Shown here: in pieces, positions 42,971-53,056 of the stretch
Numbering within the stretch: the first letter of the stretch is position 1
How the letters are laid out: the number at the start of each line of letters is the position of its first letter
NCBI RefSeq assembly: GCF_003950315.1
Contig: NZ_NGJT01000007.1
Coordinates: 1-64,000, forward strand
DNA from: Vagococcus bubulae
Lineage (GTDB): Bacteria > Bacillota > Bacilli > Lactobacillales > Vagococcaceae
Reading direction: 5' to 3'
DNA length: 64,000 nt
Position numbers and translations under genes: made by a program
The notes under the pieces: generated by a model
The model's database searches: none
Seen by the model: only the letters and a program-made list of their open reading frames with translations
Told to the model about the DNA's origin: nothing

Positions 42971-44908
42971 ATGATTTTATTACAAGCGAACAACGTCTCA
43001 CGATTATTTGGAGACGATGTCTTATTTGAAAACATACAATTAGATATTCAAGATAAAAGTCGAATCGCTCTAGTCGGACGTAATGGAGCCGGAAAATCGA
43101 CGTTACTAAAAATATTAGCTGGTATGGAAGAACCAGATACAGGATTAGTTACAAAATCAAAAGAGTTAACAATAGGGTACTTGGATCAACATACAGGTCT
43201 TGAATCAGATAAAACGATTTGGGAAGAAATGTTAAGTGTTTTTGATTATGTACAAGAAATGGAAAGAAAACTACGACAATTAGAACAAGATATTGCCAAT
43301 CCTACCATTCATGATGATGAAGAAGCTTATCAGCAAGTTTTAAAGGATTATGATAAGTTACAACATGAATTTAATGAGATAAATGGATATGGTTATGAAT
43401 CGGAAATAAAATCAGTGCTACATGGTTTTCGGTTTGATGAAACATTTTTTGATGTGCCAATTCAAAATCTATCTGGGGGACAGAAAACACGATTAGCATT
43501 AGCACGATTGTTACTTGAAAAACCAAGTTTACTAATATTGGATGAGCCGACAAACCACTTAGATATTGATACTCTTAACTGGTTAGAAAACTATTTACAA
43601 GGTTATCGTGGGGCGATTTTAATGGTGTCCCATGACCGCTATTTTTTAGATAAGATTGTCAATGAAGTTTATGATATTAGTCGACGAAAAATAACCCATT
43701 ATAAGGGGAATTATTCGACATTTTTAGAAAGAAAAGCTGAAAGACTTGAGCAAGAGGAAAAAGAATACGAGAAGCAACAAGACCAAATTGCAAAATTAGA
43801 AGATTTTGTAGCAAGAAATATTGTCCGTGCTTCTACGACAAAACGAGCACAAAGTAGACGAAAACAGTTAGAAAAAATGGAAAAATTAGAGAAACCTCTA
43901 GGCGACGAAAAATCAGCTCATTTTCTTTTTAAAACCAATCGCCCGTCAGGTAGAGAAGTTTTAACGCTAGACAATGTTGCTGTAGGATATGATTCATTAA
44001 TTTTAAGTGACCCAATTAATTTAGCCTTACGTAAGCAAGAAGCAATCGCACTTGTTGGCCCAAATGGGGTGGGGAAATCAACACTACTAAAAAGTATCAT
44101 TGGAGACATTCCATTTGTAAAAGGAACAGCCGAAATTGGTCATAAAGTTGATATAGGTTACTATGATCAAGAGCAAGGAAAATTAAGTGGTAGTCAAAGT
44201 GTATTGGAAGAGTTGTGGAGAGAACACCCGACTACACCAGAAAAAGATATCAGAACACTTTTAGGTAGTTTTTTATTTTCTGGGGAAGATGTGAAAAAGA
44301 CGATTAACTTATTAAGTGGGGGAGAGAAAGCGAGAGTGGCATTAGCTAAATTAGCGATGCAAAAAGATAATTTCCTAATTCTTGATGAGCCGACTAACCA
44401 TTTGGATATTGATAGTAAAGAAGTATTAGAGAATGCGTTAATCGAATATGATGGAACATTGTTATTTGTCTCTCATGACCGCTATTTTATTAATCGTATC
44501 GCAACAGGAGTGTTGGAATTATCCGAAGAGGGCAGTACCTACTATCATGGTAACTATGATTATTACATGGAGAAAAAAGCAGAAGAAGAGGAACGACAAG
44601 CGTTATTAAATGACACGCAAAATGTTGAAGATAATAAAGTGACTAAAGATAAATTAAGTTACGAAGAATCAAAGGAGCGACAAAAAGAACAACGTAAATT
44701 GGAGCGATTAGTCGATTCATTGGAAGTTGAGTTACAAGAAGCAGAAGAAAAAATAGAGTCTATCCAAAAAGAGATGGAACAACCAGAAATTTTAGAGGAT
44801 CATGAAAAGCTCTTAGATTTAGATAAAGAATTACAAGAAGTCTATGCTAAACAAGAAACACTATTAGAAACGTGGGAGAAGGCTTCGTTGGAATTAGAGT
44901 CATTTTAA
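42971..44908 (+). CDS. ABC-F family ATPase (YdiF-like)
   Basis: 645 residues from ATG 42971 (RBS GGAGG). Two ABC domains: first Walker A GRNGAGKST, signature LSGGQKTRLALA, Walker B LLILDEPTNHLDI; second GPNGVGKST, LSGGEKARVALA, FLILDEPTNHLDI, joined by the charged linker of ABC-F proteins. A coiled-coil tail (about 560-645) is present, as in B. subtilis YdiF. There are no membrane helices; ABC-F proteins act on the ribosome as translation factors or antibiotic resistance proteins. Divergent from rex in the same order as in Bacillus. Confidence 0.9.
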   Translation: MILLQANNVSRLFGDDVLFENIQLDIQDKSRIALVGRNGAGKSTLLKILAGMEEPDTGLVTKSKELTIGYLDQHTGLESDKTIWEEMLSVFDYVQEMERKLRQLEQDIANPTIHDDEEAYQQVLKDYDKLQHEFNEINGYGYESEIKSVLHGFRFDETFFDVPIQNLSGGQKTRLALARLLLEKPSLLILDEPTNHLDIDTLNWLENYLQGYRGAILMVSHDRYFLDKIVNEVYDISRRKITHYKGNYSTFLERKAERLEQEEKEYEKQQDQIAKLEDFVARNIVRASTTKRAQSRRKQLEKMEKLEKPLGDEKSAHFLFKTNRPSGREVLTLDNVAVGYDSLILSDPINLALRKQEAIALVGPNGVGKSTLLKSIIGDIPFVKGTAEIGHKVDIGYYDQEQGKLSGSQSVLEELWREHPTTPEKDIRTLLGSFLFSGEDVKKTINLLSGGEKARVALAKLAMQKDNFLILDEPTNHLDIDSKEVLENALIEYDGTLLFVSHDRYFINRIATGVLELSEEGSTYYHGNYDYYMEKKAEEEERQALLNDTQNVEDNKVTKDKLSYEESKERQKEQRKLERLVDSLEVELQEAEEKIESIQKEMEQPEILEDHEKLLDLDKELQEVYAKQETLLETWEKASLELESF

Positions 44909-44945
44909 AAAAGCAACTAATCATTTTTTTGATTAGTTGCTTTTT
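44907..44945. terminator. Bidirectional terminator
   Basis: AAGCAACTAATCA and TGATTAGTTGCTT with A and T runs, between convergent genes. Confidence 0.92.
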
Positions 44946-44950
44946 AGTGG

Positions 44951-46885
44951 CTATTTTTTTCGAAGTTGGTTTATTTGAGAATATAAATCTCCAGTTGTTT
45001 TAACATTTTTTAATTTTGTTTTATCAATGTTAGCTTTTTTACTTAGTTTTGTTATATCATCGTCGTTGGCAACTTCATCAACATTGATTGATTTTATATT
45101 GGTTACTTTTCCGTCTTCCATACTTGGAATCTCAATAATATCATCATTAATCAATTCAGCAACGTCTTGATGAGCTTTAGAGTCAGTATCAATACCAACG
45201 ATTTTCCAATTATTCAGTAACTTACCTTCATAGACACCATTTTTTTCTTCTTTAATATATCGAGCAGATAATTCACGAATACGACCTTCAACTTCACCAA
45301 AAGCATCAGGAGAAAAGGTTGAGTATACTTGGTTGAATTTTCTACCAGCTAAAGGACCTTCTTCTGAAGTTAAGAAATTCATTCGATATTGATTCATTCC
45401 AATTTTCAAAGGCTCATTTAAATCAATAGGGGTGTCATCAAGTCGTCTTAAATTAGTAATACGTTCACCAGCTGGTTGGGATAAATCAATGTCATATTTC
45501 ACATTGTAAAAACGATCGTTTGTATTGTATTTACTAATTCTTCTTTTTGGATTGTAACTAATGGTTACATCTCCTGGTTGGCTTTGATTGTAGTAATCAG
45601 CTCCCCATTCCATGTAATCTTTTAAGTCTTTTCCGGTAATATCAAAGACTGTCACTTCGCCATCAGTAAATTGATAGTTTCTGGCAATATCTTTTTTCTT
45701 AATGTCACCGATATCTAATGATGGTGTATCAGTATCGATTTGGAAAGCCACAACATCAGCATTTTTACTATAATGAAGCATCACTTCACCAAAGAAGTTA
45801 ACTAAAGGTGTTTCTTCTATTTGAGCATTTGAAATCCCTTTAATATCGTTTTTAGGAACTAAGTCCATTCCAGTTAATTGACCAACGACAGTGTTCGCGA
45901 CTTTACGTGCTTTTTCATGAGATGATTTTAATAAATCATTGATTTCTTTATCTTCTTCATATTTAGCCACTTCAATCGCTGACCCTTTTTTATTTTTTAC
46001 TTTGTAGCCATCTTTTGTTTTGTCTAATGTTAAATCAACGCGTGAGACAAATCGACCATATTTATCAGGTTCCACAATTAAGACATTATTAATGTATTCC
46101 TCTTCTACTAATTTATGCATGTGTCCGGCAAAAACCACATCTAATTCAGGAATGGCTTCAGCCATGTCAGCAACACCAGTGTTATGTACATCATTTTCAT
46201 TATCTAATCCCATATGTACTACACCAACTAAAACATCTACTTTACTTTTTAACTCTTTTACAACGTTAATCGTTTCTTTGACTGGGTCTGTTAGTTTTTT
46301 TCCATCAAAAATTGTGGTATCTTTTTTAAATTCCGCAACCATTGGAGTGGTCATTCCAATAAAACCAACTTTAACCCCATCTTTTTCAATAACTTTGTAA
46401 GAATCAAAATAAGGTTGATCATTATCTAATTTGACATTACCTGCTAGGACAGCTCCATCAAATTGGTCAGTGATGTTGTCTAAAACATCAAAACCATAAT
46501 CAAATTCATGATTTCCCATAGTCCAAACATCGTACTTAAGAGCTTTTAGTACAGTTGTTGCGGGGTGATTATCATCGTTTTTAAAAATTTCAGCTGAGTT
46601 GTCTTGAATTAAATCCCCGGCATCAACAAGTAGAGTGTTCTTATTTTTATCTCTAACTTCTTTTACGATAGTTCCAATTTGAGAAAAACTACCGATTTTA
46701 TTTTCGACATCTGTTGTATAATCCCAAGCCATGTACCGACCGTGAATATCAGATGTTCCTAAAATGGTTAATTCTTTTTGTTCTGACTCTTTTTTCTTAG
46801 AAGAGTTTTCATTTGTTTTAGTTGTACAACCAACTAACCCGACAATCCCTAATAATGTGATTGTTGCTAATTTAACTTTTTTCAT
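44951..46885 (-). CDS. Bifunctional 2',3'-cyclic nucleotide phosphodiesterase/5'-nucleotidase lipoprotein
   Basis: About 644 residues from ATG 46885, which starts a lipoprotein signal (MKKVKLATITLLGIVGLVGC, lipobox LVGC). The metallophosphatase domain has TSDIHGR, LLVDAGDLIQDN, GNHEFDYGFDV, GVVHMG and FAGHMHK; the 5'-nucleotidase C-terminal domain (substrate-binding part) covers about 330-520, with FQIDTDTPSLDIGDIKKKDI. A charged, repeat-like tail of about 80 residues ends the protein. It degrades extracellular nucleotides at the cell surface. An earlier in-frame ATG at 46942 lacks a signal sequence and is less likely. The RBS is at an unusually long distance (AAAGGTGAT, about 13 bases). Confidence 0.88.
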   Translation of the reverse strand: MKKVKLATITLLGIVGLVGCTTKTNENSSKKKESEQKELTILGTSDIHGRYMAWDYTTDVENKIGSFSQIGTIVKEVRDKNKNTLLVDAGDLIQDNSAEIFKNDDNHPATTVLKALKYDVWTMGNHEFDYGFDVLDNITDQFDGAVLAGNVKLDNDQPYFDSYKVIEKDGVKVGFIGMTTPMVAEFKKDTTIFDGKKLTDPVKETINVVKELKSKVDVLVGVVHMGLDNENDVHNTGVADMAEAIPELDVVFAGHMHKLVEEEYINNVLIVEPDKYGRFVSRVDLTLDKTKDGYKVKNKKGSAIEVAKYEEDKEINDLLKSSHEKARKVANTVVGQLTGMDLVPKNDIKGISNAQIEETPLVNFFGEVMLHYSKNADVVAFQIDTDTPSLDIGDIKKKDIARNYQFTDGEVTVFDITGKDLKDYMEWGADYYNQSQPGDVTISYNPKRRISKYNTNDRFYNVKYDIDLSQPAGERITNLRRLDDTPIDLNEPLKIGMNQYRMNFLTSEEGPLAGRKFNQVYSTFSPDAFGEVEGRIRELSARYIKEEKNGVYEGKLLNNWKIVGIDTDSKAHQDVAELINDDIIEIPSMEDGKVTNIKSINVDEVANDDDITKLSKKANIDKTKLKNVKTTGDLYSQINQLRKK

Positions 46886-47046
46886 AATCTGTTGTATATC
46901 ACCTTTATTTGATATACTTCCCCTTTCGATTTTTGGCGACATTTATGTATCCCCTTACAAAACCTAACATAGCTGTTTATAAATAACAATATCAGAAGAT
47001 AAAGTGTTATATTTTTAGTATATTTGATATAACATAGTTGAATTAT

Positions 47047-47083
47047 AAAAAAACCAAAGTGCGTATAAGCGTACTTTGGTTTT
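47047..47083 (-). terminator. yjeM terminator
   Basis: On the minus strand AACCAAAGTACGC pairs with GCGCACTTTGGTT (one mismatch) and is followed by T7. Confidence 0.88.
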
Positions 47084-47088
47084 GGTAT

Positions 47089-48588
47089 TTAGTCTTTTTT
47101 ACGTCTCTCATAGCGATTAAATAAAAGCAGGGCAATTAGTGAGAATAATACAGGTCCGGCAATTTGCCATAATGTATCTCCCCACACAGGGCCATCTTTT
47201 CTAAATAAAGGCTCAATAATGGTAAAGATATTAGCAAACCCAATGACGGACATGACAACGATTGTACTTACCATATATTGTGTTTTGGTTTTAAAGATAT
47301 TAATGGAATGATCAATATCTGTTTTTTGTTTAAATGCTGGAAATGCTCCTGTTAAAAATAGATAAGGAATTGTCATAGAAACATTAACCATTAATGTTAA
47401 AACATTATAGAAGGATTGAGCATCTTTTCCGCCAAATGATACAAGTGCTAAGATGACAACAACGATCACACATTGAATCCACATAGCAAAAGCTGGCATG
47501 CCTTTATCATTTTCTCTGACCATTTTTTCAGGCCAAAGACCTTTTGGTGTTCCTTCGATAATGGTTTTTAGTGGTGAATAGATTAACGTAAAGAATGCGC
47601 CTAGGTAAGCTAAAAACATAGATAGACCAGTAAATCTTGCGAAAGCGTGACCAATAGCTAAAGCTGTATCTGTTGATAAATTAATTGCTCGTCCTAATTC
47701 AAATCCTAGATTGTTCATTAAGACATAAGTGATATTACCAAGATTCACATTATCTCCGCTTAAAACAGAATTCCAGTTTGTTGACACACCCCATAAAAGA
47801 ATCGTTAATGCATACCCAATAGAGATAATAATCGCTGAAAGAATAACTCCTTTAGGAAAATTTTTCTCAGCATTTTCTGTTTTATCTACTAATCCACCAA
47901 CAGCTTCCAATCCACCATAAGCAAAAATAGCAAATACTAAAAATGAAATAATGGCTAGTGGAGAATTAAATCCTGGATTAGGTGAATCAATAAAACTTTT
48001 CATGCCTTCGATTGGTTGGGCAACTTGTCCTTTGTTAAAGACTAAAATAATCAAGCTGACAACAATCAATACAACGTTTAAAAATGTGACAGCAATCCCA
48101 CCAACAGAGGTGATTTTAGTGATTTTATCCAAACCTCTTGCGGCAAAAAATGTTACGATAATGATAAATAAAATAGCTAACAACCCGATTGTTTGTGTCG
48201 AATCAAGACCGAATAAACTCCAATAATTTGTGTGGTCCGATCCGGAATAAGTGGTTGATAACGTAATGAATACTTTAGTAGACACGTTAACCATCCAAAT
48301 GATATAAGAGGTGTACCACATAAATGTTCCGATGAACGCATATTTTGGTCCAACAGATTTTTCCATCCAAGTGTACATCCCACCACTTTCATGTTTGAAA
48401 GTAGACCCATATTCAGCCATCATAAGTGCATATGGTATAAAGAAAAAGAGCGCAGCTAAAATATACCAAATGATTGCACCATATCCCATACGATAAAAGG
48501 CGACTGGAGCATTACCGAACCCGAATACCGAGGTAAAAATCATTAAGATTAAACCGAACAGGGTTACTTTTTTTGTTGCTTTTGTCAT
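47089..48588 (-). CDS. yjeM: APC family amino acid transporter YjeM-like
   Basis: 499 residues, 12 hydrophobic segments. VFGFGNAPVAFYRMGYGAIIWYILAALFFFIPYALMMAEYGSTFK in the first helices and FAYGGLEAVGGLVDKTENAEKNFPKG are strongly YjeM-like, in the glutamate/GABA antiporter group of the APC superfamily. Substrate specificity has not been established by sequence. RBS AAGGAGG. Single gene with its own terminator, upstream of the queG terminator hairpin. Confidence 0.85.
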   Translation of the reverse strand: MTKATKKVTLFGLILMIFTSVFGFGNAPVAFYRMGYGAIIWYILAALFFFIPYALMMAEYGSTFKHESGGMYTWMEKSVGPKYAFIGTFMWYTSYIIWMVNVSTKVFITLSTTYSGSDHTNYWSLFGLDSTQTIGLLAILFIIIVTFFAARGLDKITKITSVGGIAVTFLNVVLIVVSLIILVFNKGQVAQPIEGMKSFIDSPNPGFNSPLAIISFLVFAIFAYGGLEAVGGLVDKTENAEKNFPKGVILSAIIISIGYALTILLWGVSTNWNSVLSGDNVNLGNITYVLMNNLGFELGRAINLSTDTALAIGHAFARFTGLSMFLAYLGAFFTLIYSPLKTIIEGTPKGLWPEKMVRENDKGMPAFAMWIQCVIVVVILALVSFGGKDAQSFYNVLTLMVNVSMTIPYLFLTGAFPAFKQKTDIDHSINIFKTKTQYMVSTIVVMSVIGFANIFTIIEPLFRKDGPVWGDTLWQIAGPVLFSLIALLLFNRYERRKKD

Positions 48589-48658
48589 AAAAATCCTCCT
48601 TAATTTAAAATACCTTATTATACCCCATATTTATAGTATCAAACATTCTGAGAATAGA

Positions 48659-48705
48659 TTAAAAGAACTAAGTAAAATGTTAGTAAATTTACTCAGTTCT
48701 TTTAA
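48659..48705. terminator. Terminator-like hairpin downstream of queG
   Basis: AAAAGAACTAAGTAAA and TTTACTCAGTTCTTTT pair with one mismatch around a short loop, about 75 bases after the queG stop. Confidence 0.7.
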
Positions 48706-48776
48706 TATGTTTATTAAATTGTTACTTTTTTGTTAGCTTATTCTTACCTAAATTCATCTATTATCTTATTTTTCTT

Positions 48777-49928
48777 TTAAATTCTCATTTTCTCAATAGC
48801 TTTTCTCATTTCTTCTTTTGCTTCATCGTCTGTTTCTTTGTTAAAGTATTCGATTAAAAAGTCAAGAATTGCTTGATTACTTGGGTCAATCATACTAAGT
48901 GACCAGGCAGCTGTGCCTCTTATAACGGGACGAGGATCATTTTCTATACAGCTTAATAGATTAGGAACACTTGTTTTGTCTCTCACATTTGCTAAAGCAA
49001 TAATGGCATTTCGTTGGATTGGTTTTTTCCCACGCCAAGATCCGGCAAGGTAACCAAAGCGTTCTTTAAATTCACGATTGGAGATTGTTAATATCGGTTT
49101 TAGTAAAGGCGTCACGACTTCAGGATCTGGTTCCATTTCTTTATGAAAATGAAAGTTTTTGCCTTTATTAAAAGGACAGACTTCTTGGCAAATATCGCAC
49201 CCATAAATAATTGACCGAATCTTTGGTCGATATTCTTCAGGCATGAACCCTTTTGTTTGTGTTTGATAGGATAAACATTTTTGAGCATTCATCCTACCAT
49301 CTCCCAGTAAAGCAGATGTGGGACATTGATCGATACACTTAGTACATTCTCCACATTGATTTTCAATTGGCGTATCTGGTTCAAATGGAATATTTGTAAT
49401 GATTTCACCCAAATAAACATAAGATCCAAACTCTTCTGTGATTAATAACCCATTTTTTCCAATAAACCCAAGACCTGCTCTTTGAGCAACAACCACGTCT
49501 ATTAATTCACCAGTGTCGACCATTGGTTTAAAAGTAACATCTAAGTTTTGAGATGCTTCTTCTTTGATAAAATCGATTAGTTTATTCAGTCTGTCTTTTA
49601 AAATATCGTGGTAATCAATCCCCCAAGATGCTCGAGCAAATTTTCCACGTTTTTCGCCTCGGACAGATTTTAAACGGTCATTCATTCGTGTTGGATAAGC
49701 TAGAGCAATCGAAATGATCGATTGTGGTTGATCAAAAATTAATTCTGGATAAAGGCGCTCATCAATGTTTCCATATTCAAAACCTGTTGTATGATGGTTT
49801 TCTTTTTGTTCGATGAGACTGTCTTTTAAATGGTCAAACGGTTCAGCAGTAGTAAAACCAATCTTATCAATGCCGATGTCTTTGCTTGCTTCAATTATTT
49901 TTTGTTTTAATAAGTGAGTATCCAACAC
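48777..49928 (-). CDS. queG: Epoxyqueuosine reductase QueG
   Basis: About 384 residues. It carries two 4Fe-4S clusters ([17 protein letters not shown] and [13 protein letters not shown]) and a cobalamin-binding N-terminal domain ([26 protein letters not shown]). C-terminal HEAT-like repeats ([40 protein letters not shown]) complete it. It makes queuosine from epoxyqueuosine in tRNA. The start is GTG 49928 or TTG 49925, both just after GGAGGG; an earlier ATG at 49985 would add about 19 atypical residues. Together with queT at 15.7 kb this supports queuosine use from imported precursors. Confidence 0.92.
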   Translation of the reverse strand: MLDTHLLKQKIIEASKDIGIDKIGFTTAEPFDHLKDSLIEQKENHHTTGFEYGNIDERLYPELIFDQPQSIISIALAYPTRMNDRLKSVRGEKRGKFARASWGIDYHDILKDRLNKLIDFIKEEASQNLDVTFKPMVDTGELIDVVVAQRAGLGFIGKNGLLITEEFGSYVYLGEIITNIPFEPDTPIENQCGECTKCIDQCPTSALLGDGRMNAQKCLSYQTQTKGFMPEEYRPKIRSIIYGCDICQEVCPFNKGKNFHFHKEMEPDPEVVTPLLKPILTISNREFKERFGYLAGSWRGKKPIQRNAIIALANVRDKTSVPNLLSCIENDPRPVIRGTAAWSLSMIDPSNQAILDFLIEYFNKETDDEAKEEMRKAIEKMRI

Positions 49929-50031
49929 ATTATCCCTCCAGTTTGATTCTTTATTAAGTATCAAACAAACCTTTTTATATTTCAAGCTTTTTTGACGCTA
50001 TTTGCGAATGTAGTTTATAAGAGGTGAGGGT

Positions 50032-51177
50032 ATGCTTATTGCAATCAATGAAAAAGAAGAGATGATTATGAGTCATGATGCAAATAAAAAAGAAACGTAT
50101 TATTGTCCAAGTTGTCATAGTGAAGTGATGTTAAAAAAAGGTGAGATTAAGTATCCTCACTTTGCACATAAAACAACAACAGTTTGTCAGACAGCAACTG
50201 AAAATGAATCTGTTGAGCATTTAGCAGGAAAACTACTTATTGCCAAAAATTGTGAGATATTTGGTTTAGAGTACCAAATAGAAGCGTATTTACCAGAAAT
50301 TAACCAACGAGCCGATGTATTGATTGATAAAAAATTGGCAATTGAATTTCAATGCAGTCCATTAAGTATTGAACGGTTAAAAGAAAGGACAGAGCATTAT
50401 AAACAAAATGGTTACCAAGTTTTCTGGATTTTAGGCCAGAAGTTAGGGCAGTTGAGCAGTTTGACAGAATTAAAAAAACATTTTATTTATTTTGATCATT
50501 GCAGAGGCTATGTTGATTTTTGTTTGTTAATTGATAAAGAGGCATTAGTCATGACACATTATTTAACTCATAATGGTAAAGATATGATTGTCCGAAAGAA
50601 AAGCTATTCGCTACAAGATTATAGTTTAAAAGAGTTGTTGTTGAAACACTGTATGGTCGCTAGTTATAGTATTGTGAGTCCATTAAAAGAAGTGAGTCGA
50701 AGAAAAGATAGACTATCCAAACGCTTGTTGCAATCAGATAAGTCATTAAGAGTGTTACAAGAGTATTTATATCAACAATTGTATCATTTGTTATATTTAC
50801 CAGAAGTGGTGTATTTACCAAGTTTATATCATCCTTTCTTTAAAGAGACAGAGCTTGTAGTTCGTTTGATTATATTTAATGAATTAAAGCATCAAAAAAA
50901 GATATCTTATGTTGAATTAAAAGAAATGATTATAAGTGAGATACCAAATGAAATGTTGGACGATTATGCTAATTTAGGAAAATATCAAGTCATAGATTAT
51001 TGTTTATCTTTATATCTTCATTTTTTAAAAGAAATAACAGTCGTTGAAGAAATATCTCCAAATGTATTTCATTTTAAAGAAGAGGAGGTATTGAATAACG
51101 CTCAATGGAAAAATTTCTTTAAAAAAAGAAGTGAAAGACTAACTCTTCCGTTAAAATATGATATGATTATTAAGTGA
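50032..51177 (+). CDS. coiA: Competence protein CoiA family
   Basis: 381 residues. An N-terminal zinc ribbon (YYCPSCHSEVMLKKGEIKYPHFAHK) is followed by a nuclease-like domain with QRADVLIDKKLAIEFQCSPLSIERLKERTEHYKQNGYQVFWILG, a PD-(D/E)xK pattern (D..ExQ). The C-terminal helical region is variable. CoiA is needed for DNA processing in streptococcal transformation; whether this strain is competent is unknown. It is encoded just before pepF, as in B. subtilis (yjbF-yjbG). RBS GAGGTGAGGG. Confidence 0.88.
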   Translation: MLIAINEKEEMIMSHDANKKETYYCPSCHSEVMLKKGEIKYPHFAHKTTTVCQTATENESVEHLAGKLLIAKNCEIFGLEYQIEAYLPEINQRADVLIDKKLAIEFQCSPLSIERLKERTEHYKQNGYQVFWILGQKLGQLSSLTELKKHFIYFDHCRGYVDFCLLIDKEALVMTHYLTHNGKDMIVRKKSYSLQDYSLKELLLKHCMVASYSIVSPLKEVSRRKDRLSKRLLQSDKSLRVLQEYLYQQLYHLLYLPEVVYLPSLYHPFFKETELVVRLIIFNELKHQKKISYVELKEMIISEIPNEMLDDYANLGKYQVIDYCLSLYLHFLKEITVVEEISPNVFHFKEEEVLNNAQWKNFFKKRSERLTLPLKYDMIIK

Positions 51178-51201
51178 TAATGAGAAAGGGGTTATTTAAA
51201 G

Positions 51202-53013
51202 ATGAGTGAAACAAAACAATTACCAAATCGTTCAGAACTATCAGAGGAATTAACATGGGATTTAACACCTATTTTTGCATCAGATGATGCCTTTAATGAT
51301 GCATTAGAGTCATTAACATCAGATTTAGAAAAAGCAAGTGACTATCAAGGGACATTGAAAAATGGAGCAACTGATTTTTTAACTGCTATTGAATATGTGT
51401 TATCTATTCATCGTATGACAGAAAAAATTTATGTGTATGCCCATTTAAAAAATGACCAAGATACAAGCAATGCGATTTACCAAGGAGTATATGCTAAAGC
51501 TAGTACGATTGCTGCTAAAGCAGGAGAAGCAGTATCATGGTTTGGTCCAGAGGTTTTAACATTATCAGATGAGACAATAGAGGCATATTTTAAAGAAGAA
51601 TCTGGTTTAGAAATCTATCGTCATTTTATCAACCAAATTACAGCAGATAGAGCACATACCTTATCTGAAAAAGAAGAAGCGTTATTAGCTGGAGCAAGTG
51701 AAATTTTTTCAGCATCAAGTCATACTTTTTCAGTATTAAACAATGCTGATTTAGAATTTCCAATTGTGACAGATGAAGAAGGCGAAAAAGTTCAACTATC
51801 TTCAGGTATGTACGGTCAATTAATGGAAAGTACTAATCGTGAAGTTCGTAAAGAGGCGTTTGAAGGATTGTACAAAGTCTATAAACAATTTAGAAATACG
51901 TTTGCAAGTACGTTATCTTCTCACGTGAAAAAACATAATTTTAACGCACAAATTAGAAATTACAGTTCTGCCCGTGAAGCTTCTTTAAGTGCTAATCATA
52001 TTCCAGAATCAGTCTATGATACATTGTTAGATGTGGTACATAAAAATTTACCATTATTACATCGTTATGTTGCGTTGCGTAAAAAATTATTAAATGTTAG
52101 TGAGTTGCATATGTATGATATGTATACACCAATATTAGGTGATGCACCAATTCGTTATACGTATGAAGAAGCCAAATTAAAATCACTTGAAGGATTGTCT
52201 CCATTAGGTGAAGAATACTTAGAAATCGTTCAAGAAGCATATGGTGACCGTTGGATTGATGTGATTGAAAACAAAGGTAAACGCAGTGGGGCATATTCTT
52301 CAGGTAGTTATGACACAAAACCTTATATCTTATTAAACTGGCATGAAAGCTTAAATCATTTATTCACGTTAGTTCATGAAATGGGACACAGCGTGCATAG
52401 TTACTATACAAGAAAATCTCAGCCTTATGTGTATGGGGATTATTCAATCTTCTTAGCAGAAATTGCCTCAACAACTAATGAAAACTTATTAACAGATCAT
52501 TTGTTAAAAACAGAAAAAGATCCGAAAGTTAAGGCGTTTATTTTAAATCATTATTTGGATGGTGTAAAAGGCACAATCTTTAGACAAACGCAATTTGCTG
52601 AATTTGAACATTTTATTCACACTGAAGACGCAAAAGGAACGCCACTAACAAGTGATTATTTAAGTGAGTACTATGCTGATTTAAATGCGAAATACTACGG
52701 TGATTCAGTAGAACGCGATCCAGAAATCGCGTATGAATGGAGTCGTATTCCTCATTTCTACTATAATTATTATGTGTATCAATATGCAACAGGTTTTTCT
52801 GCTGCAACTGCTTTAGCGGATAAAATCATTCGTAAAGAAGAGGGCGCTTTGGAAAATTACTTAACATTCTTGAAATCAGGAAGTAGTGACTACCCAATCG
52901 ATGTCATGAAACGTGCTGGCGTTGATATGACACAGTCTGCTTATATTGAAGAAACAATGAAAGTTTTTGAAGCACGTCTTGATGAATTAGAAACATTAAT
53001 TGATTCATTTTAA
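51202..53013 (+). CDS. pepF: Oligoendopeptidase F
   Basis: A 603-residue M3B zinc metallopeptidase. The active site LVHEMGHSVHSYY has the HExxH motif and FLAEIASTTNENLL supplies the third zinc ligand (Glu) downstream. Hydrolyses 7-17-residue peptides in the cytosol. In B. subtilis its neighbour set (coiA, spxH) is the same. AAAGGGG RBS 7 bases before the ATG. Ends in a strong terminator. Confidence 0.97.
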   Translation: MSETKQLPNRSELSEELTWDLTPIFASDDAFNDALESLTSDLEKASDYQGTLKNGATDFLTAIEYVLSIHRMTEKIYVYAHLKNDQDTSNAIYQGVYAKASTIAAKAGEAVSWFGPEVLTLSDETIEAYFKEESGLEIYRHFINQITADRAHTLSEKEEALLAGASEIFSASSHTFSVLNNADLEFPIVTDEEGEKVQLSSGMYGQLMESTNREVRKEAFEGLYKVYKQFRNTFASTLSSHVKKHNFNAQIRNYSSAREASLSANHIPESVYDTLLDVVHKNLPLLHRYVALRKKLLNVSELHMYDMYTPILGDAPIRYTYEEAKLKSLEGLSPLGEEYLEIVQEAYGDRWIDVIENKGKRSGAYSSGSYDTKPYILLNWHESLNHLFTLVHEMGHSVHSYYTRKSQPYVYGDYSIFLAEIASTTNENLLTDHLLKTEKDPKVKAFILNHYLDGVKGTIFRQTQFAEFEHFIHTEDAKGTPLTSDYLSEYYADLNAKYYGDSVERDPEIAYEWSRIPHFYYNYYVYQYATGFSAATALADKIIRKEEGALENYLTFLKSGSSDYPIDVMKRAGVDMTQSAYIEETMKVFEARLDELETLIDSF

Positions 53014-53020
53014 TAACATA

Positions 53021-53056
53021 AAAGGAATGCTCTAGTGTTTAGGGCATTCCTTTTTT
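53021..53056. terminator. Bidirectional terminator
   Basis: AAAGGAATGC and GCATTCCTTT stem with trailing T-run between convergent pepF and spxH. Confidence 0.9.

Noticed and set aside
45000-46885. Sortase or gram-positive anchor in the nucleotidase
   Set aside because: No LPXTG or C-terminal hydrophobic tail; the lipobox explains surface attachment.
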